Shown here in pieces: positions 10,401-21,439 of a DNA stretch of 64,000 bases; the stretch's first letter is position 1; every line of letters starts with the position of its first letter. The notes beneath the pieces are model-generated. The model worked only from the letters and a program-made list of their open reading frames with translations, did no database searches and was not told where the DNA came from. The DNA is from Hyperoodon ampullatus. Its lineage: Eukaryota; Chordata; Mammalia; Artiodactyla; Ziphiidae. The stretch is taken from assembly GCA_949752795.1 (NCBI GenBank), contig OX457058.1, forward strand, positions 31,994,587 to 32,058,586, written 5' to 3'. The position numbers were made by a program, and so were the translations under genes.

Positions 10401-13400
10401 TCTACTGGAATGATTGAATTATCTGACTGCTTTGATGTCATGTAGACAAAGCTCTAAACAGCTTTTTAAATGTTACCCAATGAAGGAGACAGAGTCAGAA
10501 ATTTAACTGGAGTAATTTTTGTGCAGTTGGATTACATTTTAAGATAAATTTCTGGCTTATCCACATGGAAGTGTCTTATGAAGATCCAGGGAAGCTTTTG
10601 GTTAGAAAAAGGTTGCCATGCCCTAAGAAAGTGCTCTGTGATAGTATTTGCAAAGGGGATTAAGAACAAACTTGTATTCTTTATTGTTATTACAAAAGTA
10701 ATACTTATTCATCGTTGAAAATTCAGAATATAATGGTAAGTCAAAAAAATAAAAGAATCACCCATAATCCTCATCATTTAGCAATTGTCACCCTTATTAT
10801 TGTAATAAGCATGTGTACTCTATCCTCTATATAGCCTCACAAATAATTGTATATTAAAATTGACTCCCTATGTATGACTTGTGCAGACATTATATTTGAG
10901 GTTTTCTAGTAAGATGGATCTGATGGAAGAACTGGGGAAAAGTCTGTCAACAATGCAAACGTGCAAGCAAGTTATCAGCACTGACTTGAAGTGGGCTGTC
11001 CCTGCATCTGGGTGGTGGCTGGATGTTTGTCAAGAGTGGATGCACTGACTGAAAAGCCACCAGGATGGAGGTCACAGGGGTGGCAGGGGAGTGTCTCTTG
11101 CTTCCCCTGGGCGTGCAGCGAGGCACAGAGACATGATCCATAATCATGTCAGCCCCACCCCCATCCCTACCCCCCAGGAGGCAGGATGGCAGACAGGGAC
11201 ACTTAAGGCCCATCTGTCCTCTGGATTCACTCATTTGTAATAAGTTTATACTCATTTTGCTTAAATAATAATAATGTGACACAGGTAAAATTCAAATCAA
11301 ATACACAAATTCAAGAAAGCTGTATTGCACAGATAATTTTTTAAAAGCAAGTTATAAGAAGACAGGATAATTCTACTAAGAAACTTTAGACAAAGGTTAA
11401 TTGTTGTGAATAAGTTTAATTATTTAAATCTGACCTACTTGGCAGCCAGGGCAAAAAAAGGAAAATAAACATGTTACAAAGTTCCTGCTATTTACCACAG
11501 TCCGTTGAGTCCTTACCAGAAGCCCTTGGGGGAGGAGGTTTTTCTGAATTCAGAACATTTGGATTTTAGACGAGGAATAAAGTGCATATACTGCATGTCA
11601 ACACCCTTACAAGACTCGAGGCAGCAACGCATTATCAAGTGCATTTATGTTTCTGCGGTGAAATGGGTAAATATTCACTCTAAGACTTTGATAATCCTTA
11701 TATCTGACCAGGGCAGGTTTTGCCACCAAATGAGTCGGCCACTAATCTACAGGAAAAATTTTGGTTTTCAGAAATATTTAGATTTTGGAACTGTGCATAG
11801 AGACTGCAGGCCTGTAATAGAAGCTGTTAATTAATCTCTAGGGAGAGAGAAATGTTTTCCTAGCTCAGAAATCTAATACCACATGGATCTTGAGGATGTT
11901 GCCCAACAAAACAGGCAGGTTCACCCATGGACATTTTTACAAGAAATGTGTTGTTCCAGCAAAGTCTATTGAACACTGGAGGAGTCTGGCCTGCAGCCAG
12001 CACGCGGGGGCGTGGGTGGGCGAGTGCATGGCGTGGTGATGGGCAAGAGATGACCTCTGCCCTCAGGGATGCACTGTGAGGGCTGAACACCATATGAGGG
12101 GCTGATCCTGGGAGGGGGCAGGGCTGCCTGCAGGGCGTGCGTTGGGCTGCAAGTGACAAAGACCCAGGCTCAAGCTGGACAGAGCATCCGGAGATGACCA
12201 TTTCGTGGCAGGAAGTTCAGGGAGAGGCAAGGACAGCAGTGGCCACCTTATGCCAGGCTCAACCCTCCTCAAGGTGTAGCTTCACCCTCAGCTGGTAAAA
12301 GAGGTGACATCCCGACATGGCAACATCTGTGAGGCTATCTTATCAGAGAGGAAGCCTTCCCCGGGGACTCCCATCAGACTTGTGCTCCCATCTCATTGGC
12401 AGGACGGGAAAGAGGATGAGGGTTAGGAAGGCTGGCCATGACCCTCAGGGCTGATCCCCAAATCATCGGGGAGAAGAGGGGGACCCGAATCAAAATTGGC
12501 CTCAAATTGGATGGGTAGGCAGCCCCTGTGCTCTCCAGGAGTGGGGAGAAGAGAGTGGGGGACCAAGAGGGAGGTCACTTCTAAAACCTGGAGGACTGCA
12601 TGCAAGGGCATGGGGTTAACGTGCCCAGGGTGCATGGGGAGGGAGGAGGTGGGTGCAGGGGCGGGATCTGGCCCCAAGTATCCAGGCTGGAGCTGCTCCT
12701 TCTGTGTGCAGAGCCTCTGGAAGGAGCAAGGTCTGGCCTCATGTCAGCACCAGGGGAGGAGGGCTGGCGAGTGCAACCCGCAGCTCAGGCAGCAGTGCCC
12801 AGGGAGGGGACCGATCTGAAAGCCACTGGCCAAGGTGTCCTGCATGCCTGCCGGGCAGAGCACTGAGCAAGGCCGCCTGCCGGGCAGAGCACTGAGCAAG
12901 GCCACCTGCCCAGAGTCCTAGCGTGGGAAAGTGACCAGTCAAGCCGGACACACTGTTGATGAAATACCTTCTACACACTCACCTTGACATACAACCACCA
13001 GGCCAGGCCCAAAGGGAGTGTCCTAGATGCCCAGGTCGGCCCAGGGAAGCAGCCTGACCAGCGCAACTGCTCCCTTCACACCGACTCTCAAAAGCCCGGG
13101 AAGCAGGTGGGGACAATTGGCAGGGAGCTTACGGGTCCCAGGTTCTGCTTTCAAGGGGTGTGGGCTCTGGGTGGGCATGTCCACCTTGGGGAGGGGCCCA
13201 GCTGGAGGAGGACTCTGGAACAGGGTCCTCTTGGGGCTCTGAGGGGGGCACTGGTCCCCATACGGTGTGTGACAGAGGGATGCAGAGAACAAGGGGAAGG
13301 AGGACCCTGGGGAGGCGCTTGGCCAGGAGGAGGGTGGTGGCCCCTTCACCAAGATGGGGTCTTCAGAGAAATAGCTAGGGTCTGTATGCTTTTCCTATTG

Positions 13401-14690
13401 GTCTAGGGTCTTTTGTAAGTATTTTTTCAACGGTGGATTATTCCATGGTGTAGAAGATGTTTCAATACACCAACCGTTCCCTTGTCATTCGGAGTTTGGG
13501 AAGGAGAGGGATGCCGTGGTGGGCGTGCACACGCTGGGTTCTGGAAGACCCTCTGCTTTTTGGTCGGGGTATTTGGGGTTGGTTTGTTTTTCAGATGGTG
13601 AGAGCCCCGAGCAGATTCGGGGGCTCCCTGCAGGAGTCGGCGGACATGGACAGAGAGGTCTTGCTCTTCTCTGTCTCGTGTGGAAGCCACACTCCTGGGG
13701 TCACAGCTGGGGCGCTGGGGCTCTGTTTTCTTCCTGGCTGCCAAGTGTGGCACAGTCTGGGGGCCCTATGTCAGAGCTCCCCGTGCCCTGGGAAGGGAGG
13801 ATGAGTGTCGGGGGCCCTGGGCTGGGGGCAGGCTCGGGCCCACAGTACACCCTTGCCCGGGGCCATGGCTCTGAGGATGCTGGACCCCGAGGCCCTCTCT
13901 TGGAGAAGGCGTCAGTGACAGAGGGCAAAGGACAAGGCTCGGATGAAGTCCAGGCCCAGGTGCTGGGCAGAGCCCAGGAAGACCCCAGCTCAAAGACCCT
14001 GGACCAGAGGCCTCCCCCAGGGTATAACAACTCTGTGTTTTCTTCTATCCCCGCAACCCCCCAAACCCTGTCTGGCCGGGCTCCTGCTTTGTGGGGTCAG
14101 ATGCAAGGACGGGGAGCCCTGGACAGGAGGAAGGCGGCAGGGCGCAGCCGTCCAGCCCACCGCCCACCCTCTGCCGTCATGTGCTCACCCGCCAGGCAGA
14201 GGCTCACAGTGCTCCTTTGTTTGGCAGCTGGCTCAGAGCACAGGCCACGTGTTTGGGGCAGCCCTGGCCGGCCGGCGGTGCCAGCCCTGGAGGCCAGAGA
14301 TGCCAGGCTGGGGAGGGAGGATGCGCCCTGCTCCGTCCTCTGGACCCCGGGCCAGATGCTGTCCAGAAAACACCTGGGCTGGCCTTGCTGCTTCCCAGGA
14401 CCCCTGGGACCCTGGGGGGCTGTGTCTGGGGAGTGGGCAACCTCAGCAGAGACCTGGCTGTCCGTCCCCAAACTAGCAGGGCCTGCAAGGTGCCCTGGCA
14501 CCACCAAGCCACCCTGCCAGGCCAACTCAGAGCCCCCTGGTCTCAGGTAAAATGAGAAAACGAGGGCAGCTTGGTCAATTTGTATAAAGCTGAATGTATC
14601 TATTTAAAAAAAATTCTTTTTCAGATGTAAAAACATTCTCTTTCAATGAAATCATCATGGTAGGTAGAGGCTGTTTTTGTCATAACGCCT
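10401..14690. other. Intergenic, no gene recognised
   Basis: 10400-11850 is AT-rich. 10660-10870 ('acaaaagtaatacttattca', 'cacccataatcctcatcatt') resembles an old LINE 3' region and has a relative near 59890-60130. From about 11870 the sequence becomes GC-rich. 12846-12918 holds a 29-bp unit ('gcctgccgggcagagcactg...') in two near-perfect tandem copies plus a partial third. A 344-codon frame at 13516-14550 overlaps several equally open frames in GC-rich DNA and resembles no family I know. Confidence 0.5.
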
Positions 14691-14716
14691 TTAATTGAGA
14701 ACATAAGAAGTTGGCA

Positions 14717-14836
14717 GGGAATTCCCTGGCCATCTAGTGGTTAGGACTCCGTGTTTCACTGCTGAGGGGGTGGGCTCGATCCCTGGTTGGGGAGCTAAGA
14801 CCCCACAAGCCGTGCGGCCAAAAAAGAAAAACAAAC
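14717..14836 (+). mobile_element. Short CHR-type SINE
   Basis: Starts 'gggaattccctggccatcta', has box B 'gctcgatccctggttgggg' and ends in an A-rich tail. Target-site duplication AAGTTGGCA (14708-14716 and 14837-14845). Confidence 0.9.
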
Positions 14837-14839
14837 AAG

Positions 14840-17800
14840 TTGGCAAGTCTATTTTCACTTCTTTTTTAAAAAAAAACATTTGGTTCTTGGAGGCCCCCAA
14901 TGCTGACTCCACAGCACTGGCCAGGCCTGGCTGGGGTCTCAGGAAAGGCCTGAGTCTCCAGAGCTGGCACTGGGGCAGAGGTGGAGGTCTCCTCGGGCCC
15001 TGGGTTTTCTCCCCTCTGGACCGGGGGGAGCGCTGACTGTTAGGGTTCCTCAATGACGACTGAAGCGCTGAGCAAGGCCGGGTGTGGGTGAAGTGTGTGC
15101 CCAGCGGGGACAGTGCCCACTCTGCTCCCGTCCCACCCTGGTTGGTCTCCAACCTGTGTGGGGCAGGTCTGGGTGCCGGGTCAGAGCCGGGGCCTGGATG
15201 TCCAGCCAGCCCGGCTCTCGGGAACACCCTGGGAGGGAAGACCCCTCCTCATTTCTTCCCTTAGAGGTCAAGGGCAGTGCTGGTGAGCTACCCACATTGT
15301 CCCCCTCCCCACTTGCCTGGCTGTCCTCTTTAAGTAGAGCATTCAAAGGGAGGGGAGATGCGTCATGCCTGAGAAACTTGTCCTGGATCTGAGAAAAAGA
15401 GCTGTCCCTGGTCCAGCGGGCACCGACTGTCCCCTGCCTGCTGGAGGACCAAACCCACTGCCTGAGATCTTATCAGGCCTGGAGTTCGTCCCCACCACAT
15501 CAGGCCTTCTGGAGGGAGGGTCCAGAGTGCAGGGTTCTCCATAAAAGATCTCACAAGAAAATGGCTTTTCATTCACTGAAATGTTTAGGAAAGAAATGCA
15601 GGGGGACGTCTGTTTTGGTTCTACTTTTCGAATGACATAGTTACATGTCAAACTTAATTTAAGAAGCAGCACCCTCAGATGTTTATTGGATTGGATTTTC
15701 ATCAGGCTTTTTTAAAAATGCAAAAAAAGGCCTCTCTACCTGGGCCTGCCTCTCCCAAAGAGTTTAACTCATTTCAGCTCTGTGGATGATTCGATGGGAC
15801 TGGTGGCTGAGACAGACTTTCCCAGAGGAGAGACAGACTTTCCCAGTAGAGAAAGGCCCCAGCCCTGAGGGCCCCCCTACACCCCCGACACCATAGCGAC
15901 CCCCCTAATCAAAGTGAGGTCAGTGGAGAGATGCTTCTGGGTTTGGGAAAACCATCCCCTGACCAGTCCAGACTTTTCTGTGTGTCTGGGGGAGGGGCAG
16001 GGATACTGTGGGACCTAGGGAGCAGGCACGCCCTCACCGGATGCCACGAGCCCTCTGCTGGGCCCGGCCCTGAAGAAATCACAGCCTGGGAGGAAGGCTG
16101 GAGGGCAAATGAACAGAAGCAGCCCCAGTGTGCAGGTCACTGGGAGAGGGTGTGGGCAGAGAAGACCCCAGAGCAGAAGAATACGCCCAGGTGTGCCATC
16201 CGTCCAGGCCAGGCTGGAGGGTCCTTCATCCCTCCCTGAACCAGCGAGGGTCCAGCTCCCAGGGATGAGCTTCTGCAGAGCGGGATTCCCTAGGTCCTCC
16301 CTAGAGTGTGGCCATGGAGAAGCTGCGGGCCAGGGGAAGGGGGTGAGGCCAGCAGGTTGGAAGTGGGAACGGGAGGCCCAGGCCACCTCTCAGAGCCAGT
16401 GTTGTCATCTGTGCCGTGGAGACCCCTGGAAGGAGTCACTGGGGCCTGTGCTGGGAGGGCAGGGGGCAGTAGGAGCACAGGCCTCAAGGCGGTCCCTGCT
16501 TGGTCCCTGGCCCAGAGGTGAGATGAGCATGCTTGTTTCTGAACCTTGTTGCTATAGGTTCCCCGGGCTTCCACTGTCATAGCAGGGAGGGAACCTCTGT
16601 CACCCTGTTAGCGCCCCACAGCCATTGTCTAGACAAAGCCAGAATGCCCTCAGGGCCTGGGGGGGAGCCTCTTGCTCTCAGGGCCTTGGGGGGGAGCATC
16701 TCATGTCCTCAGGGCCTGGGCGGGAAGGGACGGGTGTCTATGCCCTCAGGGCCCAGGTGGAAGGTGAGGGTCTGAGCCCACCCCCTGGACTCTTAGACAG
16801 GGCCACTGAGGCCCCGAGAGATTGAACACTCATCCCCAAAGCTGCAAAGTGCCTGTAGGCTGGCACTGCCAGGTGGCATTTCAAATGAAAGGAACATAAT
16901 CTTTAAACAGGTTCAACCTAAAATAGAGCCTTATCTCTAAATGACAGATGCTCCACTTCTCACAGTATTTCTGTCATTTGGCTGGGGCAGATATTCTTGG
17001 TTAGTTCAATACTATGGGGGGATGGTTTTGTGCTTGTACAGCATAAAGGGACCACACCCCAAACACGACTGTGGGCAGCCCTGACCCCAAGCCAAGCCTG
17101 CAGGAATCACCCGTACCCCGGGAGCGGTTATGCCAACAGCCCAGAGCCCCGAGCCTCACCAGGGCCCACCTGGCTGGGAGAGGGGCCTCGGGGTCTGACT
17201 CCACGTGGAGGAGAGGGAGGAGCAGAGGACCTCAGGCTCCCCCAAAGCCTTGCCATTCAAACCGCTCTCCCCCCAAAAACTCCCTCTGCAGAAGACAAAA
17301 CTATTCCCGTAGTGTTGGGGATCACACACTAGCACAGATGTCTGTGAAAGACAAAGGGGCATCAGTTCACACTTTGGGGGAGGGGTGTCTCCAAACCCAT
17401 CCCCCCACCAACTGAGAGTGAATAAGACCCAAGAGGGCATCCTGCAAATCCGTCCGCACAAGATGTAATTTGACCTAAAACGTTGCGTGGATTTTCCCCG
17501 TTATTCATGATAAGTGTAGTAGCTGTTGCACACCAGCTGTGCCCCACCCTCCCTGCCGCCCCAGGACAGAGCTGGAGCTCTAAGCCCCTCCTCATTCCAG
17601 CCCCTGGTGCCTGTGTGAGTGGAGCAGGGTGGGGATGGTGGGGACCCGGCAGGGTGGGGTATAAGGGTAGAGGCTCTTGACAGGGCTGATGCACAGGTTG
17701 TGGGGTGTCAGTGAGACAGCCATGAAGAAGCAGGGACAGGGAGGCCGATGACTGGAGCCAGCCTGGTCTAACCAGGCAGGGGCGTAGCGGGCAGGGCACC

Positions 17801-18190
17801 CCCTGGAGAACCTGCAGGAGGAGGGAAGCAGACAGGACACCCCCAATATCCTTGCCTGCTCCTGCCCCTGTATCCATCTACACGGTGTCTCCACAGTGGA
17901 AAGAGCCCTGTGTGTCCTGATCCCATGTGGACAGAGGAGGGGCTGCCCACTGGACCGGGGTCGCCACGTCCAGAGGTCAGAGATCCCCTGCAGCCCTTCC
18001 CAGAAGGGTCAGGCCTGGGAGATGCTGAGCACCAGAATCAGACCCCCACCTTCACCTCCCTCATAGCTGGTGATGTCCCAAGGGAGATTGACTTCAGGCC
18101 AAGGGGCAAGACCAGCAGTCAGGGTGGGGTGGTGCCTTCCTGGGGAACCATGGGTGGTAGGATGACTTTGCAAGCAGGTTCAAAGCTGGA
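14840..18190. other. Intergenic, no gene; one small minisatellite
   Basis: GC-rich to mixed DNA without a supportable frame. 16646-16765 holds four imperfect copies of a unit beginning 'cctcagggcctggg', spaced about 28-37 bp. 15809-15855 contains a duplicated 'gagacagactttcccag'. A weak MIR-like antisense fragment lies near 16795-16860 ('agacagggccactgaggccc'). Confidence 0.5.
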
Positions 18191-18196
18191 AGGGTT

Positions 18197-18515
18197 GGAC
18201 TCCCCTGCTGGCACAGTGGTTAAGAATCCGCCTGCCAATGCAGGGGACATGGGTTCGAGCCCTGGTCTGGGAAGATCCCACAAGGTGCAGAGCAAATGAG
18301 CCCGTGAGCCACAACTACTGAAGCCCGTGCACCCTAGAGCCCGTGAGCCACAACTACTGAAGCTCGTGTGCCTGGAGCCCGTGCTCCGCAACAAGAGAAG
18401 CCACCACAGTGAGAAGCCCGCGTAGAGCAAAGAAGAGTAGCCCTGGCTCACCGCAACTAGAGAAAGCCCGTGCGCACCGCAAAAAATAAATAAATAAATA
18501 AACCTGAAAAAAAAG
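18197..18515 (+). mobile_element. CHR-1-type (long) SINE
   Basis: Long form with box B 'ggttcgagccctggt' and two copies of the internal 'gagccacaactactgaagc' module, one more than the usual single copy. The tail is (AAAT)n. Target-site duplication GCTGGAAGGGTT (18185-18196 and 18516-18527). Confidence 0.95.
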
Positions 18516-18529
18516 GCTGGAAGGGTTAG

Positions 18530-19360
18530 GGAGGGGGCAAGGAGCTTGGAAAGCAGGCGGACGGACTGGCGGGGACTCACACCTGGGTTCAGGCAGCAGC
18601 CCCTATGGGCAGCGTGGCTGGGAAACCCCATGCCCAGAGAAAACGCAGTCTGCCTTCTTCCTTTTCTCTAGTCATTATTTAATTATCTGGAAGATGCTTT
18701 GGTGACAGAAATTTAGGGGTGCACACAGCCCTCTCTAATGAGGGCGACAGGGAACAGAAGAGGGATGAGGCCGTCCCTCTGGTGCGGCCGTGGGAGGCTA
18801 ACAGCCTTTGCATCAGTGGAGCCCTGGCCTGCTCTATCTCATGCTCCCAGCCTTTCCCTCCATCTCTCCTCCCAGGCCCCGAGGTGCAGAGGCCTCACGG
18901 GTCAGATCCTCATTTTACAGACAGGAAGTCACACTGCTGTGGCCACATGCACACCCAGGGTGACTGAGGCGCCTCCCAGAGGCAGTCCTGCTGGGGGCCT
19001 GTAGCCTCTTCCTGTGCTCGGGGCACTGCCCACCTTCTGAAAATTACAACTGCCTGTTGTTGCCATGGTGACCGGTTGCATCATCCCATCCCCACAGTGT
19101 TGTGTGCACCACCTTGCCCCAAGACAGTTCCTTTCTGCAGGAGAGAATCTCCACCTCCAGGCGTGTGTGTGTCCACTACCCTGGCCCTGCACACCACCCT
19201 TCCTGGCACACCCTCCCCCTCCCCGGGCCAGTGGACCCCAGGCCCCTGTGATGCTGGGGTGAAAGGAGTGAGTCCTTTCCTAGGGCACTGACTGTTGGGC
19301 AGGGCCGTGTTTACCCCTTGCAGCTCCTGTGCGATCAGGTCCCCTGTACCAGTACACAAG
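18530..19360. other. Intergenic spacer, nothing recognised
   Basis: Mixed-composition DNA. A short MIR-like antisense trace lies near 18903-18935 ('cctcattttacagacaggaa'). No reading frame shows family resemblance. Confidence 0.4.
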
Positions 19361-19375
19361 GGCATCCTCATTCTT

Positions 19376-19588
19376 TTTTTTTTTTTTTTTTTTTTGCGGT
19401 ATGTGGGCCTCTCACTGTTGTGGCCTCTCCCGTTGCGGAGCACAGGCTCCGGACACGCAGGCTCAATGGCCATGGCTCATGGGCCAAGCCGCTCCGCGGC
19501 ATGTGGGATCCTCCCAGACCGGGGCACGAACCCGTGTCCCCTGCATCGGCAGGCGGACTCTCAACCACTGCGCCACCAGGGAAGCCCT
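19376..19588 (-). mobile_element. CHR-2-type SINE, antisense
   Basis: Poly(T) of about 20 at the left, body with 'cactgttgtggcctctccc', right end 'ccaccagggaagccc'. Target-site duplication ATCCTCATTCTT (19364-19375 and 19589-19600). Confidence 0.95.
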
Positions 19589-19623
19589 ATCCTCATTCTT
19601 GTTTCAGCTGAAGAGGACTGTTA

Positions 19624-19755
19624 ACGGGAATTCCCTGGCGGTCCAGTGGTTAGGACTGGGCGCTTTCACTGCCAGGGCCCAGGTTCAATCCCTGGTCGGG
19701 GAACTAAAATCCCTCAAGCCACGCCACAGGCCGCTCCCCCCCACCCACCCAGAAA
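19624..19755 (+). mobile_element. Short CHR-type SINE
   Basis: Starts near 19626 with 'gggaattccctggcggtcc'; box B 'ggttcaatccctggtcgggg'. The tail region is C-rich and then A-rich ('ccacccacccagaaa'). Target-site duplication AAGAGGACTGTTA (19611-19623 and 19756-19768). It lies 35 bp from the preceding SINE in the opposite orientation. Confidence 0.9.
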
Positions 19756-19779
19756 AAGAGGACTGTTACATGAGTGGAC

Positions 19780-19990
19780 AGGTCATAATCCATGTGACCA
19801 ACCCCTGGAGATGGACAATTGGGTCATTTCCAATCTCTGACTGCTGCAAACAGATCTGTGAAGAATAACCTTGAATGTGTGTCATTTTGTACATGTGAGG
19901 ACATTTGTAGGATAAATTACTAGAAGTAGCATTATAGGGAAATGGGTGTATGCATCTCTAAGTTTGATAAATATTGCCAAATGTCTATCC
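19780..19990. mobile_element. Old LINE 3'-end-like fragment
   Basis: 'attgggtcatttccaatctc', 'gtgtcattttgtacatgtg', 'aggataaattactagaagt' and 'ataaatattgccaaatgtc' match the general pattern of old LINE 3' regions seen in antisense. Diverged, family not assigned. Confidence 0.45.
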
Positions 19991-19999
19991 ATCGTTATC

Positions 20000-20200
20000 A
20001 GCCATTGTGTACCTGTTTTGTGCTGGGCACTGAACTCAATATTTTTTCTGGATTATCTAATTTCATTTCACCAGGACCCTGTGATAGAGGCTACTCCTAT
20101 CCTCGTTTTCCAGACGAGGAAACAAAGGCTCAGAGAAATTTGGAAATTTGCTAACTCACCCTCCAGGCTAGTGAGTGGTGGGGCCGGAAGGGTGCCCGAC
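20000..20200 (-). mobile_element. MIR SINE fragment, antisense
   Basis: Contains the reverse of the MIR core and 3' part: 'tgtgctgggcactgaactca', 'ctaatttcatttcacc', 'gttttccagacgaggaaac', 'aaggctcagagaaattt', 'gctagtgagtggtgggg'. MIR is an ancient mammal-wide tRNA-derived SINE. Confidence 0.7.
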
Positions 20201-21100
20201 TGTGTGGGGTTCAGGCCCTTTCCTTCAGAAGCCCAGGAGTCCAGGGATGAGCCTTCCTCCCACCAGCCAGTCTCCTCCTGCAACTGGCCAACCACATCGG
20301 GGCCTTGGCACTTGCTGTACCTCTGCCTACGAGGCTGTCCACCCCAGACGCTGTCCCCTGGGCAGGCCAGCGTGGCCTGAGTGCCGTCGGCACATAGGAG
20401 CCTGGTCTCATCCTTCCCGGCCGGTTGTGCGATTCAAGGTGGTCCTCTGCCTCCACTTCTTTTCTCTGGTCCTGGCATCTCCTGCTGAACTGAGAGTCCC
20501 CGAGGGCCAGGTCCTAGCCGGGCCAGTGCCGGTAAAGGTCATTAAGCCTGGCTGGGGAGGGCGGTGGGGACAGGCAGGAACGCCCAGCCAAGTGCCGGAG
20601 GCCTTGCTCCATCTGCATCACAAAGTGGCTGGGACGGGGCTGGCTGGGGGAGCAGGCTGGGCCCCTCCTGCCACATCTGCATCACAAAAGTGAGGCCCAA
20701 AGCCGCACTGCGCCCACGCCCAGTGGCTTTGTTGAGAGCTTGCAGCCGCGCTTGGGCGAGCCTGGGGAATTGTTCCCCAGCCCAGGTCATCCTGAGCTCC
20801 ACAGCCACCCCGGCTGACAAAAGCCACATTGCAGGGCCAGCGGCAGCTGCCGGCATCTGCTCCCTGAGCTGCCACCCAGGGGCCTCCAGGCTCCGCGGGG
20901 CGAACACGACCCTTGCAAGGGTCACGGCCCGGGTCAGACCCGGAGGCCTGGGTCAGACCCGGAGGCCCGGGGCCGGGGGAGGGCCTGACCTTGCCTGGTG
21001 AACTGGAGTCTCCAGGTCACCAACAGTGACACTAGACTCGAAGGAGGGAAAAACACTGCCCGGGGACACGCACCTGCTACGTGGTGGGTGCCACACCCAG
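20200..21100. other. GC-rich intergenic spacer
   Basis: No gene recognised. 20930-20972 contains a near-perfect tandem duplication of about 19 bp ('gggtcagacccggaggcc'). 'catctgcatcacaaa' occurs twice (about 20610 and 20677) in similar contexts, suggesting a small local duplication. Confidence 0.4.
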
Positions 21101-21116
21101 GCTGGAGCATTGCATT

Positions 21117-21322
21117 CTTTTTCTTTTTTTGCGGTACGCGGGCTTCTCACTGTTGTGGCCTCTCCCGTTGCAGAGCACAGGCTCCAGACACGCAGGCTCA
21201 GTGGCCATGGCTCACGGGCCCAGCCGCTCCATGGCATGTGGGATCTTCCTGGACCGGGGCACGAACCCGTGTCCCCTGCATCGGCAGGCGGACTCTCAAC
21301 CACTGCGCCACCAGGGAAGCCC
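21117..21322 (-). mobile_element. CHR-2-type SINE, antisense
   Basis: Left T-rich tail, 'cactgttgtggcctctccc', right end 'caccagggaagcc'. Target-site duplication CTGGAGCATTGCATT (21102-21116 and 21323-21337). Confidence 0.95.
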
Positions 21323-21359
21323 CTGGAGCATTGCATTATTTGATGCCCCCCCCCCCCAA

Positions 21360-21435
21360 AGCAGCTTTTTTAGCTGGGGAAGCAGGCTCAGAGAGGTTCA
21401 CTAGCCAGCCGAGTGTCACACAGCAGAGCCGAGGA
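21360..21435 (-). mobile_element. MIR fragment, antisense
   Basis: 'gggaagcaggctcagagagg' and 'gagtgtcacacagcagagcc' match the reverse of the MIR segment that reads as pyrimidine-rich on its own strand. Short and diverged. Confidence 0.5.
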
Positions 21436-21439
21436 CCCA

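Noticed and set aside
13516..14550. 344-codon plus frame in GC-rich intergenic DNA
   Set aside because: Other frames on both strands are open over the same stretch, composition is typical of GC-rich noise, no domain is visible and there is no exon structure.
18197..18515. CRISPR-like spaced repeats
   Set aside because: The repeated modules belong to a known SINE body in a vertebrate genome.
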